In this document: piece by piece, positions 33,711 through 43,195 of the stretch
How the letters are laid out: each line of letters starts with the position of its first letter
Position numbering within the stretch: the first letter of the stretch is position 1
Assembly: GCF_000498575.2 (NCBI RefSeq)
Contig: NZ_AWSQ01000004.1
Location: 392,865-456,864 of the forward strand
Direction of reading: 5' to 3'
Source: Pseudomonas taeanensis MS-3
GTDB lineage: Bacteria > Pseudomonadota > Gammaproteobacteria > Pseudomonadales > Pseudomonadaceae
Length of the DNA: 64,000 bases
Translations under genes and position numbers: made by a program
Notes under the pieces: generated by a model
The model's input: the letters and a program-made list of their open reading frames with translations, nothing else
Databases searched by the model: none
Told to the model about the DNA's origin: nothing

Positions 33711-35708
33711 CTACTCCCGTCTGCCAGTCGTAAAGCGCCACGGCAAGGCGCGGCGCAATGCTCGAAGATGCATGCGCAAGTCCACCACCGAGGCGTCGCC
33801 ACCGGCATATTGCTGCGCCTCATAGGCCGCAGCGAACGCACGGATCGCCTGCGCCTGTTCTGGTAATGCCTGCATCGCGCGTTCGGCATAGGCACGCGCG
33901 CCCTCGCCCGGTGCGCGGCGCACCGCATGACGGGCCAGTAGCTGCTCGAAACGTTGAAACAGGCGACGTTGCAGGTCGCGTTCACGCTGCCAGGGCTTGA
34001 ACAGCCAAAGCGCCAGCAGGCTCAACAGCAGCCCACCACCACCGACCAAACTGAGCGCTATCCAGCGTGCATCGATACGCCCAAACCAGCGTTGCAAGGT
34101 TTCCAGCTGCTGCGCGCCCTGATAGCCCAGCACCCAGCGCTGCCAGCCGTAATTGAGGCTGTCCCAGCTCAGGCGCAGCTGATTCAACCAGCCTAACTGG
34201 CGGTAGCGCAGTGGCGAAAAGGGCGAACTCTCAAGAAAGCTCTGCTCATCGGCCAGCGCCTCTTCCAGCCCTTGCTCGATACGCTCCGGAGCGACCTGGA
34301 AGGTTGGATCGACACTCACCCAGCCCCTGCCGGCTTGCCAGTACTCGACCCAGGCATGGGCATCGAACTGGCGCACCTGCAGGTAATTGCCGCTCGGGTT
34401 GTATTCCCCGCCCTGATATCCCGCCACCACCCGTGCCGGAATGCCCGCCGCGCGCAGTACGAAGGTCATGGCGCCAGCGTAATGCGCGCAGAAACCATTG
34501 CGGGTTTCGAAGAGGAAATCATCGATGCTGTTCACCCCGACCTGTGGCGGGCGCAAGGTGTAGCCATAAGGCTCACGATTGAAGTGACCGAGCAACGCCT
34601 GCACCAACTCTTCGGGCTGCGGATAGCGCCGTTTGAGTTCAGCGGCCCAGACCCGGCTGCGCGGATCCCCCGTAGCCGGCAGCTGCAGTGCACGGCGCAA
34701 ACCCGTAGCGGTACCCGCAGGCTCACGTAGTGCCTGGGGCCAGGATGTCACCTGATAGAGCAAGGAGCGCTCGACCGGCTGTTGCCGTTGCAGGCGGAAG
34801 TCGTTCATCTGCCGCGCTTGATCGAGCGTGGTTTCGGCCACGTCCAGGCCAAACAGCCAGCGCTGCGAGCTCGGCTGCATGACGATGCTGTAGCGCAGCG
34901 GCTCCCCGCGTTTTTCCCAAGCAGGGGCCAGGGGTAATTGGGCGGCGCTGGCCTGCGACCAGCGCCGCCCATCGAAACGCTCGAGCGTCAGGGCACGCCA
35001 ATACAGCTGATCACGCGGTGGCACCGCGCCCTCGAAACTGGCACGAAAGGCCAAGGCCGTCGAGCGGCTCAGCTCGGCAATGTCCGCCGGCGCCATGCTG
35101 TCGGATAAGCCTGTGACACCTTTGCTGTGCGGCGCCGGTAACGACCACAAGGGTCCCAACCGCGGAAAGAATACGAACAGCAGCAACATCAGTGGCAGCG
35201 CTTGAACAAGCAGCCCTGCGGCCAACCGGGCCGTCGGCCAGGGACGCATGGCCAGACCACTTTGCTGCAAGCCGATCAGAGCCGCCAACAACGTGGTCAC
35301 CGGCAGCAGGCTGAATAAGGCGAGCTGAATACTGTCGTCGAACAGGTAAGCGGTGACCACCGCGAAAAAGCCGAGAAAGATCAGCACCAGAGCATCGCGC
35401 CGGGTGTGCATTTCCAGCATTTTCAGGATGAACGCGGCGATCAATAACACCACGCCGGCGTCCAAACCGACCAGACTGCCCCTGGAAACGAACACGCCGA
35501 CGGCTGCCCCCAACATCAGCCCCGCTTTGGCCCACGCATTCGGATAGCGCGCGCGCATGCGGAAAATCTGAATACGCCAACCCGCACAGCCGAGCCACAG
35601 GGCGATGATCCACACCGGCAGATGGGCGAGATGAGGGATGATTACCAAGACCTGGGCGACCAGCAGCCAACTCAGGCTGACGCGCGGAATACTGATTGGA
35701 GCACTCAT
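33711..35708 (-). CDS. tgpA: Membrane-bound transglutaminase-like protein TgpA
   Basis: A 665-residue protein. N-terminal half has several membrane helices (about 15-190), then a periplasmic transglutaminase core with the catalytic Cys in RNGFCAHYAGAMTF, His in QFDAHAWVEYW and Asp in GWVSVDPTF, then a final membrane helix (IALSLVGGGGLLLSLLALWL) and a DUF4129-like C-terminal tail. TgpA is essential in P. aeruginosa with periplasmic transglutaminase activity. The ATG at 35708 overlaps the stop of the DUF58 gene (ATGA). It ends the moxR operon. Confidence 0.9.
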   Translation of the reverse strand: MSAPISIPRVSLSWLLVAQVLVIIPHLAHLPVWIIALWLGCAGWRIQIFRMRARYPNAWAKAGLMLGAAVGVFVSRGSLVGLDAGVVLLIAAFILKMLEMHTRRDALVLIFLGFFAVVTAYLFDDSIQLALFSLLPVTTLLAALIGLQQSGLAMRPWPTARLAAGLLVQALPLMLLLFVFFPRLGPLWSLPAPHSKGVTGLSDSMAPADIAELSRSTALAFRASFEGAVPPRDQLYWRALTLERFDGRRWSQASAAQLPLAPAWEKRGEPLRYSIVMQPSSQRWLFGLDVAETTLDQARQMNDFRLQRQQPVERSLLYQVTSWPQALREPAGTATGLRRALQLPATGDPRSRVWAAELKRRYPQPEELVQALLGHFNREPYGYTLRPPQVGVNSIDDFLFETRNGFCAHYAGAMTFVLRAAGIPARVVAGYQGGEYNPSGNYLQVRQFDAHAWVEYWQAGRGWVSVDPTFQVAPERIEQGLEEALADEQSFLESSPFSPLRYRQLGWLNQLRLSWDSLNYGWQRWVLGYQGAQQLETLQRWFGRIDARWIALSLVGGGGLLLSLLALWLFKPWQRERDLQRRLFQRFEQLLARHAVRRAPGEGARAYAERAMQALPEQAQAIRAFAAAYEAQQYAGGDASVVDLRMHLRALRRALPWRFTTGRRE

Positions 35709-36661
35709 GGCGGACTGCCAAACAACGCCAGCGCACGCAGGCAAGCCTCGCGATGTTGCTCACCACTGTCCTGCGCCAGCTGGCACCCGGGCAAGCGCAA
35801 GGCAAACGGCTGCTGGCGCTCGCTCAGGTGCAGCACCCAATGACAGAGCAGCGACAGACGCCGCTCTACATCGCCCGAGAGTGAGTCAAAGTCCAGACAC
35901 AGATCACGCCCGCTGAGCGCGGCGAAGTCCTTGACCAGCAACCCCTGCCCCCGCGAGTAAGCCTTCCAGTGCATACGCCGTTTAGAGTCTCCGGGCTGGT
36001 AGCTGCGCAATCCCTGGAAGTCGTCCGTACCCTGGCCCTGTGCATGTGCGCCCTGCTCTTGCTGATCGTCATCCGAACCGGCAGTCAACGGCAACTCGCC
36101 GGCCAGCGGCCGTGGGTAAACCAGCAGCGCCTGATCCAGGTCAATCCAACTCCAGGCCAGCAGAATCCCCAGGGGGAAGCGGCTCTCGACGCGCAGCCGC
36201 CCGGGGCGCAACCAGCCACGTCGCTGCGTGGCAATGCTCAGCTCGCATTCGCTGACGCCTTCGGCGGGCACGTCGTGCACCTGCAAGGCACCCGGCGGCC
36301 AACCCAGGGCTATCGCCTGATGCGCCCGCTGTGTGCTTTCCAGACGCAGGCGAAAGCGCCCCTGCTCACCGACAAACACCGCACTCGCGCCACCGGCCTT
36401 AAGTTCCAGTCCCGCCAGATTGCGGTAGGTGTGCAGGATGGCAACGATGAACACCGAGCCGAGCAGAAAGGTCAGGCCGTAGGCCAGGCTGTTCTGGTAG
36501 TTGATCGCTGCCAGCAGCATCAGAGCCAGTGCCAGAGCGAACGCCGCCCCGACTTGGCTGGGAATGATGAAAATTTGCCGTTGTGTGAGGCGCACACTGG
36601 CGGCAGCGGGAATGCGCCGCGCCAGCCAGCGATTCCAGCGCGACCTGAACAGCCGGGTCAA
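35705..36661 (-). CDS. DUF58 domain protein of the MoxR operon
   Basis: A membrane protein with two hydrophobic segments near the N-terminus (VGAAFALALALMLLAAINY and LAYGLTFLLGSVFIVAILHT) and a DUF58 domain holding the signature DDFQGLRSYQPGDSKRRMHW, a von Willebrand-like fold. The TTG at 36661 overlaps the moxR stop (TTGA) and has GAGGTG eight bases upstream, giving 318 residues; a GTG at 36688 would add nine residues. It is flanked by moxR and tgpA, a standard trio thought to assemble or activate envelope proteins. Confidence 0.88.
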   Translation of the reverse strand: MTRLFRSRWNRWLARRIPAAASVRLTQRQIFIIPSQVGAAFALALALMLLAAINYQNSLAYGLTFLLGSVFIVAILHTYRNLAGLELKAGGASAVFVGEQGRFRLRLESTQRAHQAIALGWPPGALQVHDVPAEGVSECELSIATQRRGWLRPGRLRVESRFPLGILLAWSWIDLDQALLVYPRPLAGELPLTAGSDDDQQEQGAHAQGQGTDDFQGLRSYQPGDSKRRMHWKAYSRGQGLLVKDFAALSGRDLCLDFDSLSGDVERRLSLLCHWVLHLSERQQPFALRLPGCQLAQDSGEQHREACLRALALFGSPP

Positions 36662-37575
36662 AGTGCCGGCACCTCGCGCAGCAACCACTGCACCAACGCA
36701 CCGCCGCCGTGCCCGCTCGGATCAGCCCGTTCGCGCAGGCGGTGGCCGACCACCGAGGGCAATACCGCCTGCACATCCTCGGGAATCACATAGTCACGCT
36801 CGGCCAACAAGGCCCAGGCCCGGGCGGCTGCCAGCAAGGCCAGGCTGGCACGTGGCGACAGGCCCCAGGCAAATTGCGGCTGACTGCGCGTGGCCTCGAC
36901 TAAGCGCAGCACGTAATCGATCAAAGCATCACTGGCACGAATTTTCGGCACTTCGGCCTGGATCGAGGCCAGTTCACTGTGATTGAAGATCGGTTCCAGC
37001 CGTGGCAACAGCGAGCGCCGCGAGTCGCCGAGTAACAAGGCCTTCTCTGCGGCTTTGGCTGGATAGCCGAGCGACAGACGCATCAGGAAACGGTCGAGCT
37101 GGGACTCTGGCAGGGTGAAGGTACCACCCTGGCTGACCGGATTCTGCGTGGCGATCACAAAGAACGGCTCGGGCAGCGGCCGGGTCGCGCCCTCGATGGT
37201 CACCTGGCCCTCCTCCATGGCTTCGAGCAAGGCGCTCTGGCTCTTCGGCGTGGCCCGGTTGATCTCGTCGGCCAGCACCAACTCGGCAAAAATCGGCCCC
37301 GGATGAAATACGAACTGCCCGCTGTCCTTATCGAACACCGAGGTGCCGAGGATGTCCCCTGGCAACAGGTCGGAGGTGAACTGGATACGTTGGAAACTCA
37401 GGCCAAGCACCTTGGCCAGAGCGTGACTGAGGGTGGTTTTGCCCATCCCAGGCAGGTCTTCAATCAACAGGTGGCCGCGTGCCAGCAAACAGGTCAACGC
37501 CAACCGTACCTGTGACTCCTTACCCAGCAGCACCTGGTTCACCGCACTCTGACAGGCTTCCAGTTTCGTACGCAT
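36658..37575 (-). CDS. MoxR-family AAA+ ATPase
   Basis: A 305-residue AAA+ ATPase of the AAA_3/MoxR family. Walker A DLPGMGKTTL near 41-50, Walker B VLADEINRATPK near 100-111, sensor 1 IATQNPVSQGG, and the C-terminal lid (ALLAAARAWALLAERDYVIP). ATG 37575 has AAGGAG upstream. First gene of the moxR-DUF58-tgpA operon. MoxR proteins act as chaperones for metal insertion or complex assembly with their VWA-like partners. Confidence 0.92.
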   Translation of the reverse strand: MRTKLEACQSAVNQVLLGKESQVRLALTCLLARGHLLIEDLPGMGKTTLSHALAKVLGLSFQRIQFTSDLLPGDILGTSVFDKDSGQFVFHPGPIFAELVLADEINRATPKSQSALLEAMEEGQVTIEGATRPLPEPFFVIATQNPVSQGGTFTLPESQLDRFLMRLSLGYPAKAAEKALLLGDSRRSLLPRLEPIFNHSELASIQAEVPKIRASDALIDYVLRLVEATRSQPQFAWGLSPRASLALLAAARAWALLAERDYVIPEDVQAVLPSVVGHRLRERADPSGHGGGALVQWLLREVPAL

Positions 37576-37674
37576 CGCCCACTCCTTATGCAAGTGGGTC
37601 GATGCTACTGGCCAGCGCGAAGCGGGCAAAGCGCCCTGTAACCTTTACTCATGAAACTGTGAGGAAAACCCGCC

Positions 37675-39639
37675 TCAGAGGCGGAAATGCCCTGCCATAC
37701 CCTGCAACTCAACGCCCAGCTCCGCCAGCCTGATGCTCGAACCGGCAGACTCATCCATGGCTGTGGAAGACTGATCGGCGATATCGCGGATCAAGGTGAC
37801 ACTGCGACTGATCTCTTCCGCCACTGCACTCTGCTGTTCAGCAGCCGCCGCAATCTGCTGGTTCATCTCGAATATCTGCGTCACCGAACCGGCAATACCT
37901 GTCAACGCGCCCTCGGTTTGATTGGCATCCTGCACCGTCTGCTCTACCAGCGTACCGCTCTTGCTCATATCCTCGACCGAGCGGCGCACACCTTCACGCA
38001 GGGTAGCGATCAGCCCCTCGATTTCCTCGGTGGACTGTTGCGTGCGTTTGGCCAGGGCGCGCACCTCATCGGCAACGACGGCAAAACCACGACCCTGCTC
38101 ACCGGCACGAGCCGCCTCGATCGCAGCGTTGAGAGCCAGCAGGTTGGTCTGTTCGGCCACGCTCTTGATCACATCCAACACCGAGTCGATGCGCTGAGCG
38201 TCTTCGCTAAGCTGTTCAATACTCTGAGTTGTAGTGGCCATCGCGGCGGCTAACTGGTTAATCCGCGCCAACGTCTGCCGCACCACCTCGGTACCACTGA
38301 TGACCCGCTTGTCTGCCTCTGCAGCAGAGCCGGCGGCAGCCTCGGCGTTGCGCGCCACATCATGCACGGTGGCCGTCATCTCGCTCATCGCGGTGGCCAC
38401 CTGATCGGTTTCCGCCTTCTGTCCATTGACTCCCTGACGGGTCTGTTCAGTCACTGCTGACAGCGACTGCGCCGAGGCGGAAATCTGCGTCACTCCGCCC
38501 TGCAGACGACCGACCATTTCACGCAGGCTGAGCGACATTGCTTGCATGGCTGCCAGCAGCTGCCCCACTTCATCGGTGCGTTGCACCTCGATATCCACGC
38601 TGAGGTCGCCATCGGCGATATTGCGGGCATGTTGAATCACCTGCTTCAGCGGACGCACGATCAACAGCGTAATGGTCAAGGTGGCCAATAGACCAATCAC
38701 CAATGCCAGTGCCGCTGCCAGGAGAATCAGCCAGGTACTGGTCTGTAACTGGGCCTCCATGCCGGCCCTCTGCTTGGCGTAACCCTCACCCACCAGCGCC
38801 ACAATCCTCTCGGCTTGCACAACCAGCTGGGCATGTTCCTGCTTCTGCTGTTGCAGATGACGCGTGTACTCGGCCAGACGTTCGTTAAAAGAGTCGATGC
38901 CGATGATGACGTCCCCCAGCACCGAGGAATAACCTGGATCACTCATGGCATCACGCAGTTCACTGGCCAGCTTCTGCGCATCGCGGGCTTGTTTGATCTC
39001 AGTCTGCGCGGCTTCACTTGACCGGCGACTCTGCTCCAGAAGCACCCGCGCCTGATCGAGCGCCTCCAGCAGTAATTGATGAATGGTGCTGATCTGACCC
39101 GCCTGAGCTACCGACTCGGCACCTTCTTCGCCCAGGCTGCTTTTAAGCAGGTCGACACCGTCTTCCGACAAGCCGTCCTTAAGCAAGTCCAGACTGTTGG
39201 ATGAGCTGACCACCAACCAGTTGGCCGCATCCAGGGACAAGCTCATGCTGTCGGTCTGCTCTACATAACGGTCGAACGCCGCCTGATACTCGGCAACCGC
39301 AGCCGCCACCTCATCCAGTAACGGGCGCTCGTCTGCGGGCATTTCGGCCTGCAAGGCCGTACTGCGTTCGAGAATGGCCTGAGCCTGTTCGTGCAACAGC
39401 TTGGCGTGTTTCATGTCGCCGGTCAGGGCAAAGTCCTGTTCGCTACGGCGGATCTGTAGCACTTGGCTATTGATCGAACTCATCCGTTCCAGCAGTGCCG
39501 AACGCTGACCTACATCACGCAGTGCGGAAAAGCCAGTGGCAGCAACCACCGCCGTGAGCGCTAGCACGACCCCGAAACCCCAGGCCAGTTTCTTTGCCGT
39601 GCTCAGACTGGCGACGCGTCGTTGCAGAACTTTCCACAT
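37675..39639 (-). CDS. Methyl-accepting chemotaxis protein with long helical (HBM-like) sensor
   Basis: A 654-residue chemoreceptor. Membrane segment 1 near 17-36, a roughly 260-residue periplasmic region dominated by long amphipathic helices (SEQDFALTGDMKHAKLLHEQ near 65-84), consistent with the helical bimodular domain of McpS/TlpQ-type receptors, membrane segment 2 (ILLAAALALVIGLLATLTIT), HAMP, and the signalling domain with EQTNLLALNAAIEAARAGEQ. The helical-bimodular assignment is by pattern only, so the ligand (organic acids, polyamines or histamine in known cases) is open. ATG 39639 gives the usual MWKVLQRR start. Confidence 0.9.
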   Translation of the reverse strand: MWKVLQRRVASLSTAKKLAWGFGVVLALTAVVAATGFSALRDVGQRSALLERMSSINSQVLQIRRSEQDFALTGDMKHAKLLHEQAQAILERSTALQAEMPADERPLLDEVAAAVAEYQAAFDRYVEQTDSMSLSLDAANWLVVSSSNSLDLLKDGLSEDGVDLLKSSLGEEGAESVAQAGQISTIHQLLLEALDQARVLLEQSRRSSEAAQTEIKQARDAQKLASELRDAMSDPGYSSVLGDVIIGIDSFNERLAEYTRHLQQQKQEHAQLVVQAERIVALVGEGYAKQRAGMEAQLQTSTWLILLAAALALVIGLLATLTITLLIVRPLKQVIQHARNIADGDLSVDIEVQRTDEVGQLLAAMQAMSLSLREMVGRLQGGVTQISASAQSLSAVTEQTRQGVNGQKAETDQVATAMSEMTATVHDVARNAEAAAGSAAEADKRVISGTEVVRQTLARINQLAAAMATTTQSIEQLSEDAQRIDSVLDVIKSVAEQTNLLALNAAIEAARAGEQGRGFAVVADEVRALAKRTQQSTEEIEGLIATLREGVRRSVEDMSKSGTLVEQTVQDANQTEGALTGIAGSVTQIFEMNQQIAAAAEQQSAVAEEISRSVTLIRDIADQSSTAMDESAGSSIRLAELGVELQGMAGHFRL

Positions 39640-39982
39640 ACTTTCCACCCCTTTGCCAAGATAACTACCAAGCGGCCTCATGTCGCCCGAATCTCAGTCA
39701 GCAACATATGAGCACAGCTGTACCGAGAACAAGCTCGCCGACTAGAGAAATGGTGTTTTCAACTAATCGAACGTCGCTTTTAGCTCACTGTTTTGGGTTA
39801 TCGACTCGGTTACTGAAAAGTTAATGCAGGCAAAGTGAAATATTTACTGCTGTAACGGAATAACCGAGGAGACAATCAGGCAATGGTCAGTAGCAGGTGG
39901 GGACCACGCTTGCAGCCGCCCAGTTCTTCCACCTTGGTCTAATCGAGCTGGCCAACAGGCACATGAGGAATTCAGGGTAGAT
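39640..39982. other. Intergenic region upstream of the chemoreceptor
   Basis: AT-richer than neighbours and likely to carry the receptor promoter. On the minus strand, near 39940-39883, a short open stretch reads KVEELGGCKRGPHLLLTIA before a stop and is preceded by an in-frame stop, so it may be the tail of a lost gene. I could not assign it. Confidence 0.35.
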
Positions 39983-40591
39983 TCAGCCTGGGCGGCTCAT
40001 CTCGAAGGTATCGCGGGTGCGGGTGTAGGACGTTCCGCCCAGACGCCCGACCAGATCGAGGCTGTATGGGTCGATCCGGCCTTTCTCGTTGAGTACTGCA
40101 TCGTCCAGATGGGCGAGCAGTACTTCGGCGAAGATCAGGTGACTGTTGGGCGCATGACGTGGATAGGGCTGGACTTCAGCCAAGCGACACTCGAACGCCA
40201 CTGCGGCTCCGGTCACACGCGGTACCGCAACCCGCTCGCCAGCCAGGCTGGCAATCCCGCAACGCTCGAACTCGCTAACGCCATGCGGTAACGCCGCGGC
40301 ACTGGCGTTCATCATCTCGGCTTGAGCGTAGGACACCAGTTGGATCACCAGTTCCCCGGTCGCTTGCACATTGCGCAGGGTGTCCTTGAGGCCACCGTCA
40401 GCGCGTGTATTAACGTTGACCATCAGCGTCGGCGGCTCATCACTGATCACCTGAAAGAAGCTGAAGGGCGCGAGATTGCTAATACCGTCTGCAGACACGC
40501 TGGACACCCAGGCGATGGGCCTGGGGGTCACAGTGGACGCGAGCCAACGGTAAGCATCCAGTGGTGTCAGGGTACTGAAATCGAGTTGCAT
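39983..40591 (-). CDS. Flavin reductase family protein (FMN-binding split barrel)
   Basis: A 202-residue flavin reductase-like protein. Family blocks: STVTPRPIAWVSSVSADGIS near 20-39, LAPFSFFQVISDEPPTLMVN and KDTLRNVQATGELVIQLVS. ATG 40591 overlaps the stop of the upstream lipoprotein gene (ATGA). Such proteins bind FMN and may reduce flavins or serve as flavoredoxins; partner unknown. Confidence 0.88.
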   Translation of the reverse strand: MQLDFSTLTPLDAYRWLASTVTPRPIAWVSSVSADGISNLAPFSFFQVISDEPPTLMVNVNTRADGGLKDTLRNVQATGELVIQLVSYAQAEMMNASAAALPHGVSEFERCGIASLAGERVAVPRVTGAAVAFECRLAEVQPYPRHAPNSHLIFAEVLLAHLDDAVLNEKGRIDPYSLDLVGRLGGTSYTRTRDTFEMSRPG

Positions 40592-40869
40592 CAACGCCCC
40601 GCGCGCGATTCACGAATATAAAAGCGCGCCCGCTCAGCCTTGCTGGTGCAGCCCTTATAGGCTTCGAACTGTTGCTGGGTCTTTGCCGCGGTGAGCAGCG
40701 ACAAGGCCTTCGAGTAACTCACAGTGCCGGCAAAGCCTTCCGCCTTGGCCAGATCCAGTTCTTGCCAGGCGGCATCCAGCTGATTGGCACAGCTGTCACG
40801 ATAGACGGTTTTACCGGCACAGCCGGCCAGCAACAAAGCGATTAGCGGCAAGCAGATCCAGGCTTTCAT
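40591..40869 (-). CDS. Small lipoprotein
   Basis: A 92-residue protein with a lipoprotein signal peptide MKAWICLPLIALLLAGC (lipobox LLAGC, Cys17). The mature part is short and helical with two further cysteines near 27 and 74 that could pair, and charged residues at the end. No family name recognised. Coupled by ATGA overlap to the flavin reductase gene, and about 80 bp after mnmH on the same strand. Confidence 0.75.
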   Translation of the reverse strand: MKAWICLPLIALLLAGCAGKTVYRDSCANQLDAAWQELDLAKAEGFAGTVSYSKALSLLTAAKTQQQFEAYKGCTSKAERARFYIRESRAGR

Positions 40870-40949
40870 ATTTCATACCCTTCGAATGGATAAATGACCA
40901 CGTACTGTGACTCAGTATGACGCGTATAAGGTGGAAAAGTGCCAGCCCG

Positions 40950-42050
40950 TTATAACAGGGCTCGCTGACGCAGAAATTCCACCACCGCGCCCTGTTCGCC
41001 AACAAACTCGATACGCCCCGCTTTGCTCTCACGCTGGTAGGCATACATCGGATCGTAGTATTCGATCAGCAGTGCCTCGATCCAACCGCGGTGCAGGTCA
41101 ACCTCCCCGCAACGCTCTTGCTCCAGCAAGGCCTGATCCATGATCGCCGCCAAGCGCTGATAACGCTCGCCGCCCAGACGCTTGAGGATATTTTTCAGGC
41201 TCTGTTGCAGGCGCTCGGCGAACGCCTTGAAACCTGACTCTTCGCCGTGCAAGGCGATGAACTCGGCACACAGATCGATCACGTAATCCTTGAGAATCCG
41301 CTCGACACGCCCTTCCACGCTGTCTTCCAACCAGACCATGGGGAAGTGCTGCATGCCCTGATACAGCTCCAAGGGCAACGAGGACTTGCCGATAATGCGC
41401 CCTTCATCTTCGAGCACAAATTGCTGGATACCCGTTGCTCGCTTTCTCAGAAAGTCGATGGCCAGGGCGTTCTCGAAGTCGATCTGCTGCGGCTGCGCGG
41501 TGGCGCGCTTGCCAAAGCTGGAGCCTCGATGGTTGGCATGCCCTTCCAGATCCAGGCTGTTATCGAGCTGAGCGATCACCTCGGTCTTGCCGGTACCGGT
41601 CATGCCACCTACCAGCACGAAATCACATTGTGCGACTGCCTGCTCAGTGGTCTCCAAGAGGAAGCTGCGCATTGCCTTGTAGCCACCCAGTACCAGCGGA
41701 TAGTCGATACCCGCCTCGGTTTTCAGCCATTGCTGGACAGTCTGCGAGCGCAGGCCGCCGCGAAAGCAGTACAGGTAGCCGTCAGGATTAGCCTGGGCAA
41801 AGGTCGCCCAAGCCTCGATGCGCGCGGCCTTGGTTTCACCACTGACCAACTGGTGGCCAAGCGCAATGGCTGCCTGCTGGCCCTGCTGCTTGTAGCAGGT
41901 GCCGACCTTTTGCCGCTCGATGTCGTCCATCAACGGTAAATTGATCACGTGAGGAAAAGCGCCCTTGGCGAATTCAACCGGGGCGCGCGCGTCCATCATC
42001 GGCGTGTCGTGGAGGAAGATGCTGCGGTAATCGTTGCTGTTGTCGCGCAT
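40950..42050 (-). CDS. mnmH: tRNA 2-selenouridine synthase (SelU/MnmH)
   Basis: A 366-residue enzyme that replaces sulfur with selenium in wobble 2-thiouridine of tRNA-Lys, -Glu and -Gln using selenophosphate. N-terminal rhodanese domain with the active-site cysteine in YCFRGGLRSQ near 95, then a P-loop domain with GGMTGTGKTE near 145. ATG 42050 overlaps the selD stop codon (ATGA); the longer frame to 42224 lies inside selD and is rejected. With selD it forms a compact tRNA-selenation unit. Confidence 0.95.
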   Translation of the reverse strand: MRDNSNDYRSIFLHDTPMMDARAPVEFAKGAFPHVINLPLMDDIERQKVGTCYKQQGQQAAIALGHQLVSGETKAARIEAWATFAQANPDGYLYCFRGGLRSQTVQQWLKTEAGIDYPLVLGGYKAMRSFLLETTEQAVAQCDFVLVGGMTGTGKTEVIAQLDNSLDLEGHANHRGSSFGKRATAQPQQIDFENALAIDFLRKRATGIQQFVLEDEGRIIGKSSLPLELYQGMQHFPMVWLEDSVEGRVERILKDYVIDLCAEFIALHGEESGFKAFAERLQQSLKNILKRLGGERYQRLAAIMDQALLEQERCGEVDLHRGWIEALLIEYYDPMYAYQRESKAGRIEFVGEQGAVVEFLRQRALL

Positions 42051-43084
42051 CACAGCACCTCGACCGCAAAACCCTGTCGCTGGCGCATCTGGCCGATGGG
42101 TTGCAAGGCCAGCCCCAGTTCGCTGGCGACCGCGAGAAACTCCGCCTCGCCGTCGTCCGTCACCGCGATCAGCAGGCCACCACTGGTTTGCGGATCGCAG
42201 AGCAAGAGTTTGTGCGCTTCGCACAGGGGCGCAATCTTTTCGCCGTAGCTGTCGAAATTACGCTGAGTGCCACCGGGTACGCAGCCCTGCTCCAGGTAAT
42301 AGTCGACACCGCCCAGACGCGGCACCTTGGCGAATTCGATCTGCGCGGTCAGGCCGCTGCCATCGGCCATCTCGACCAGATGGCCGAGCAGGCCGAAGCC
42401 GGTCACATCCGTCATCGCGGTCACCCCGGCGAGTTTGCCGAAGCGGCTACCGGGTTTGTTCAGGGTGCACATCCAGTCGCGTGCCAGACCGACGTCTTCG
42501 GCGCGCAGCTTGGCCTTTTTCTCGGCGGTAGTGAGGATGCCGATCCCCAGCGGCTTGCTCAGGTACAGCTTGTTGCCCGCTTGCGCGGTATCGTTGCGTT
42601 TCATGTGGCGTTTCTCCACCAGGCCAGTGACGGCCAGGCCGAAGATCGGCTCAGGGGCATCGATGGAGTGCCCGCCGGCCAGCGGGATGCCCGCTTCGTC
42701 ACACACGGCGCGGCCGCCACGAATCACTTCCCGGGCTACTTCCGGGGGTAACAGGTTGACTGGCCAGCCGAGAATGGCGATGGCCATCAGCGGATCGCCG
42801 CCCATTGCATAGATATCGCTGATCGCGTTGGTCGCGGCGATCCGCCCGAAGTCATAAGGGTCGTCGACAATCGGCATGAAGAAGTCGGTGGTCGAGACCA
42901 CGCCGCGTTCGCCATCAATGGCATACACCGCCGCATCGTCACGCGAGGCATTGCCGACCCACAGCTTGGGGTCGAGATTCTGCGCACCGCTGCCGGCCAG
43001 AATCACATCCAGCACCTTGGGGGAAATCTTGCAACCGCAGCCAGCGCCGTGGCTGTACTGGGTCAAACGGATGGGCTCGCTCAT
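42050..43084 (-). CDS. selD: Selenophosphate synthetase
   Basis: A 344-residue ATP-dependent enzyme making selenophosphate. The N-terminal active site GAGCGCK (Cys16, Cys18, Lys19) uses Cys rather than selenocysteine. Further blocks: GNASRDDAAVYAI, STTDFFMPIVDDPYDFGRIA, AMGGDPLMAIAILGWPVN, GGHSIDAPEPIFGLAVTG and the C-terminal LLLCDPQTSGGLL. Translationally coupled to mnmH, so selenophosphate is used at least for tRNA; whether selenoproteins are also made cannot be told from this window. Confidence 0.96.
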   Translation of the reverse strand: MSEPIRLTQYSHGAGCGCKISPKVLDVILAGSGAQNLDPKLWVGNASRDDAAVYAIDGERGVVSTTDFFMPIVDDPYDFGRIAATNAISDIYAMGGDPLMAIAILGWPVNLLPPEVAREVIRGGRAVCDEAGIPLAGGHSIDAPEPIFGLAVTGLVEKRHMKRNDTAQAGNKLYLSKPLGIGILTTAEKKAKLRAEDVGLARDWMCTLNKPGSRFGKLAGVTAMTDVTGFGLLGHLVEMADGSGLTAQIEFAKVPRLGGVDYYLEQGCVPGGTQRNFDSYGEKIAPLCEAHKLLLCDPQTSGGLLIAVTDDGEAEFLAVASELGLALQPIGQMRQRQGFAVEVL

Positions 43085-43195
43085 GAAATCTCACTTAACT
43101 GGTCGACAGGCGGCGGCATTCTAGCAAATGCCGTCTTGGCGCCAGCGACTGGCGCGCGTATGTTGATAAAACAATGCGTTACGGGGGATTAATAA

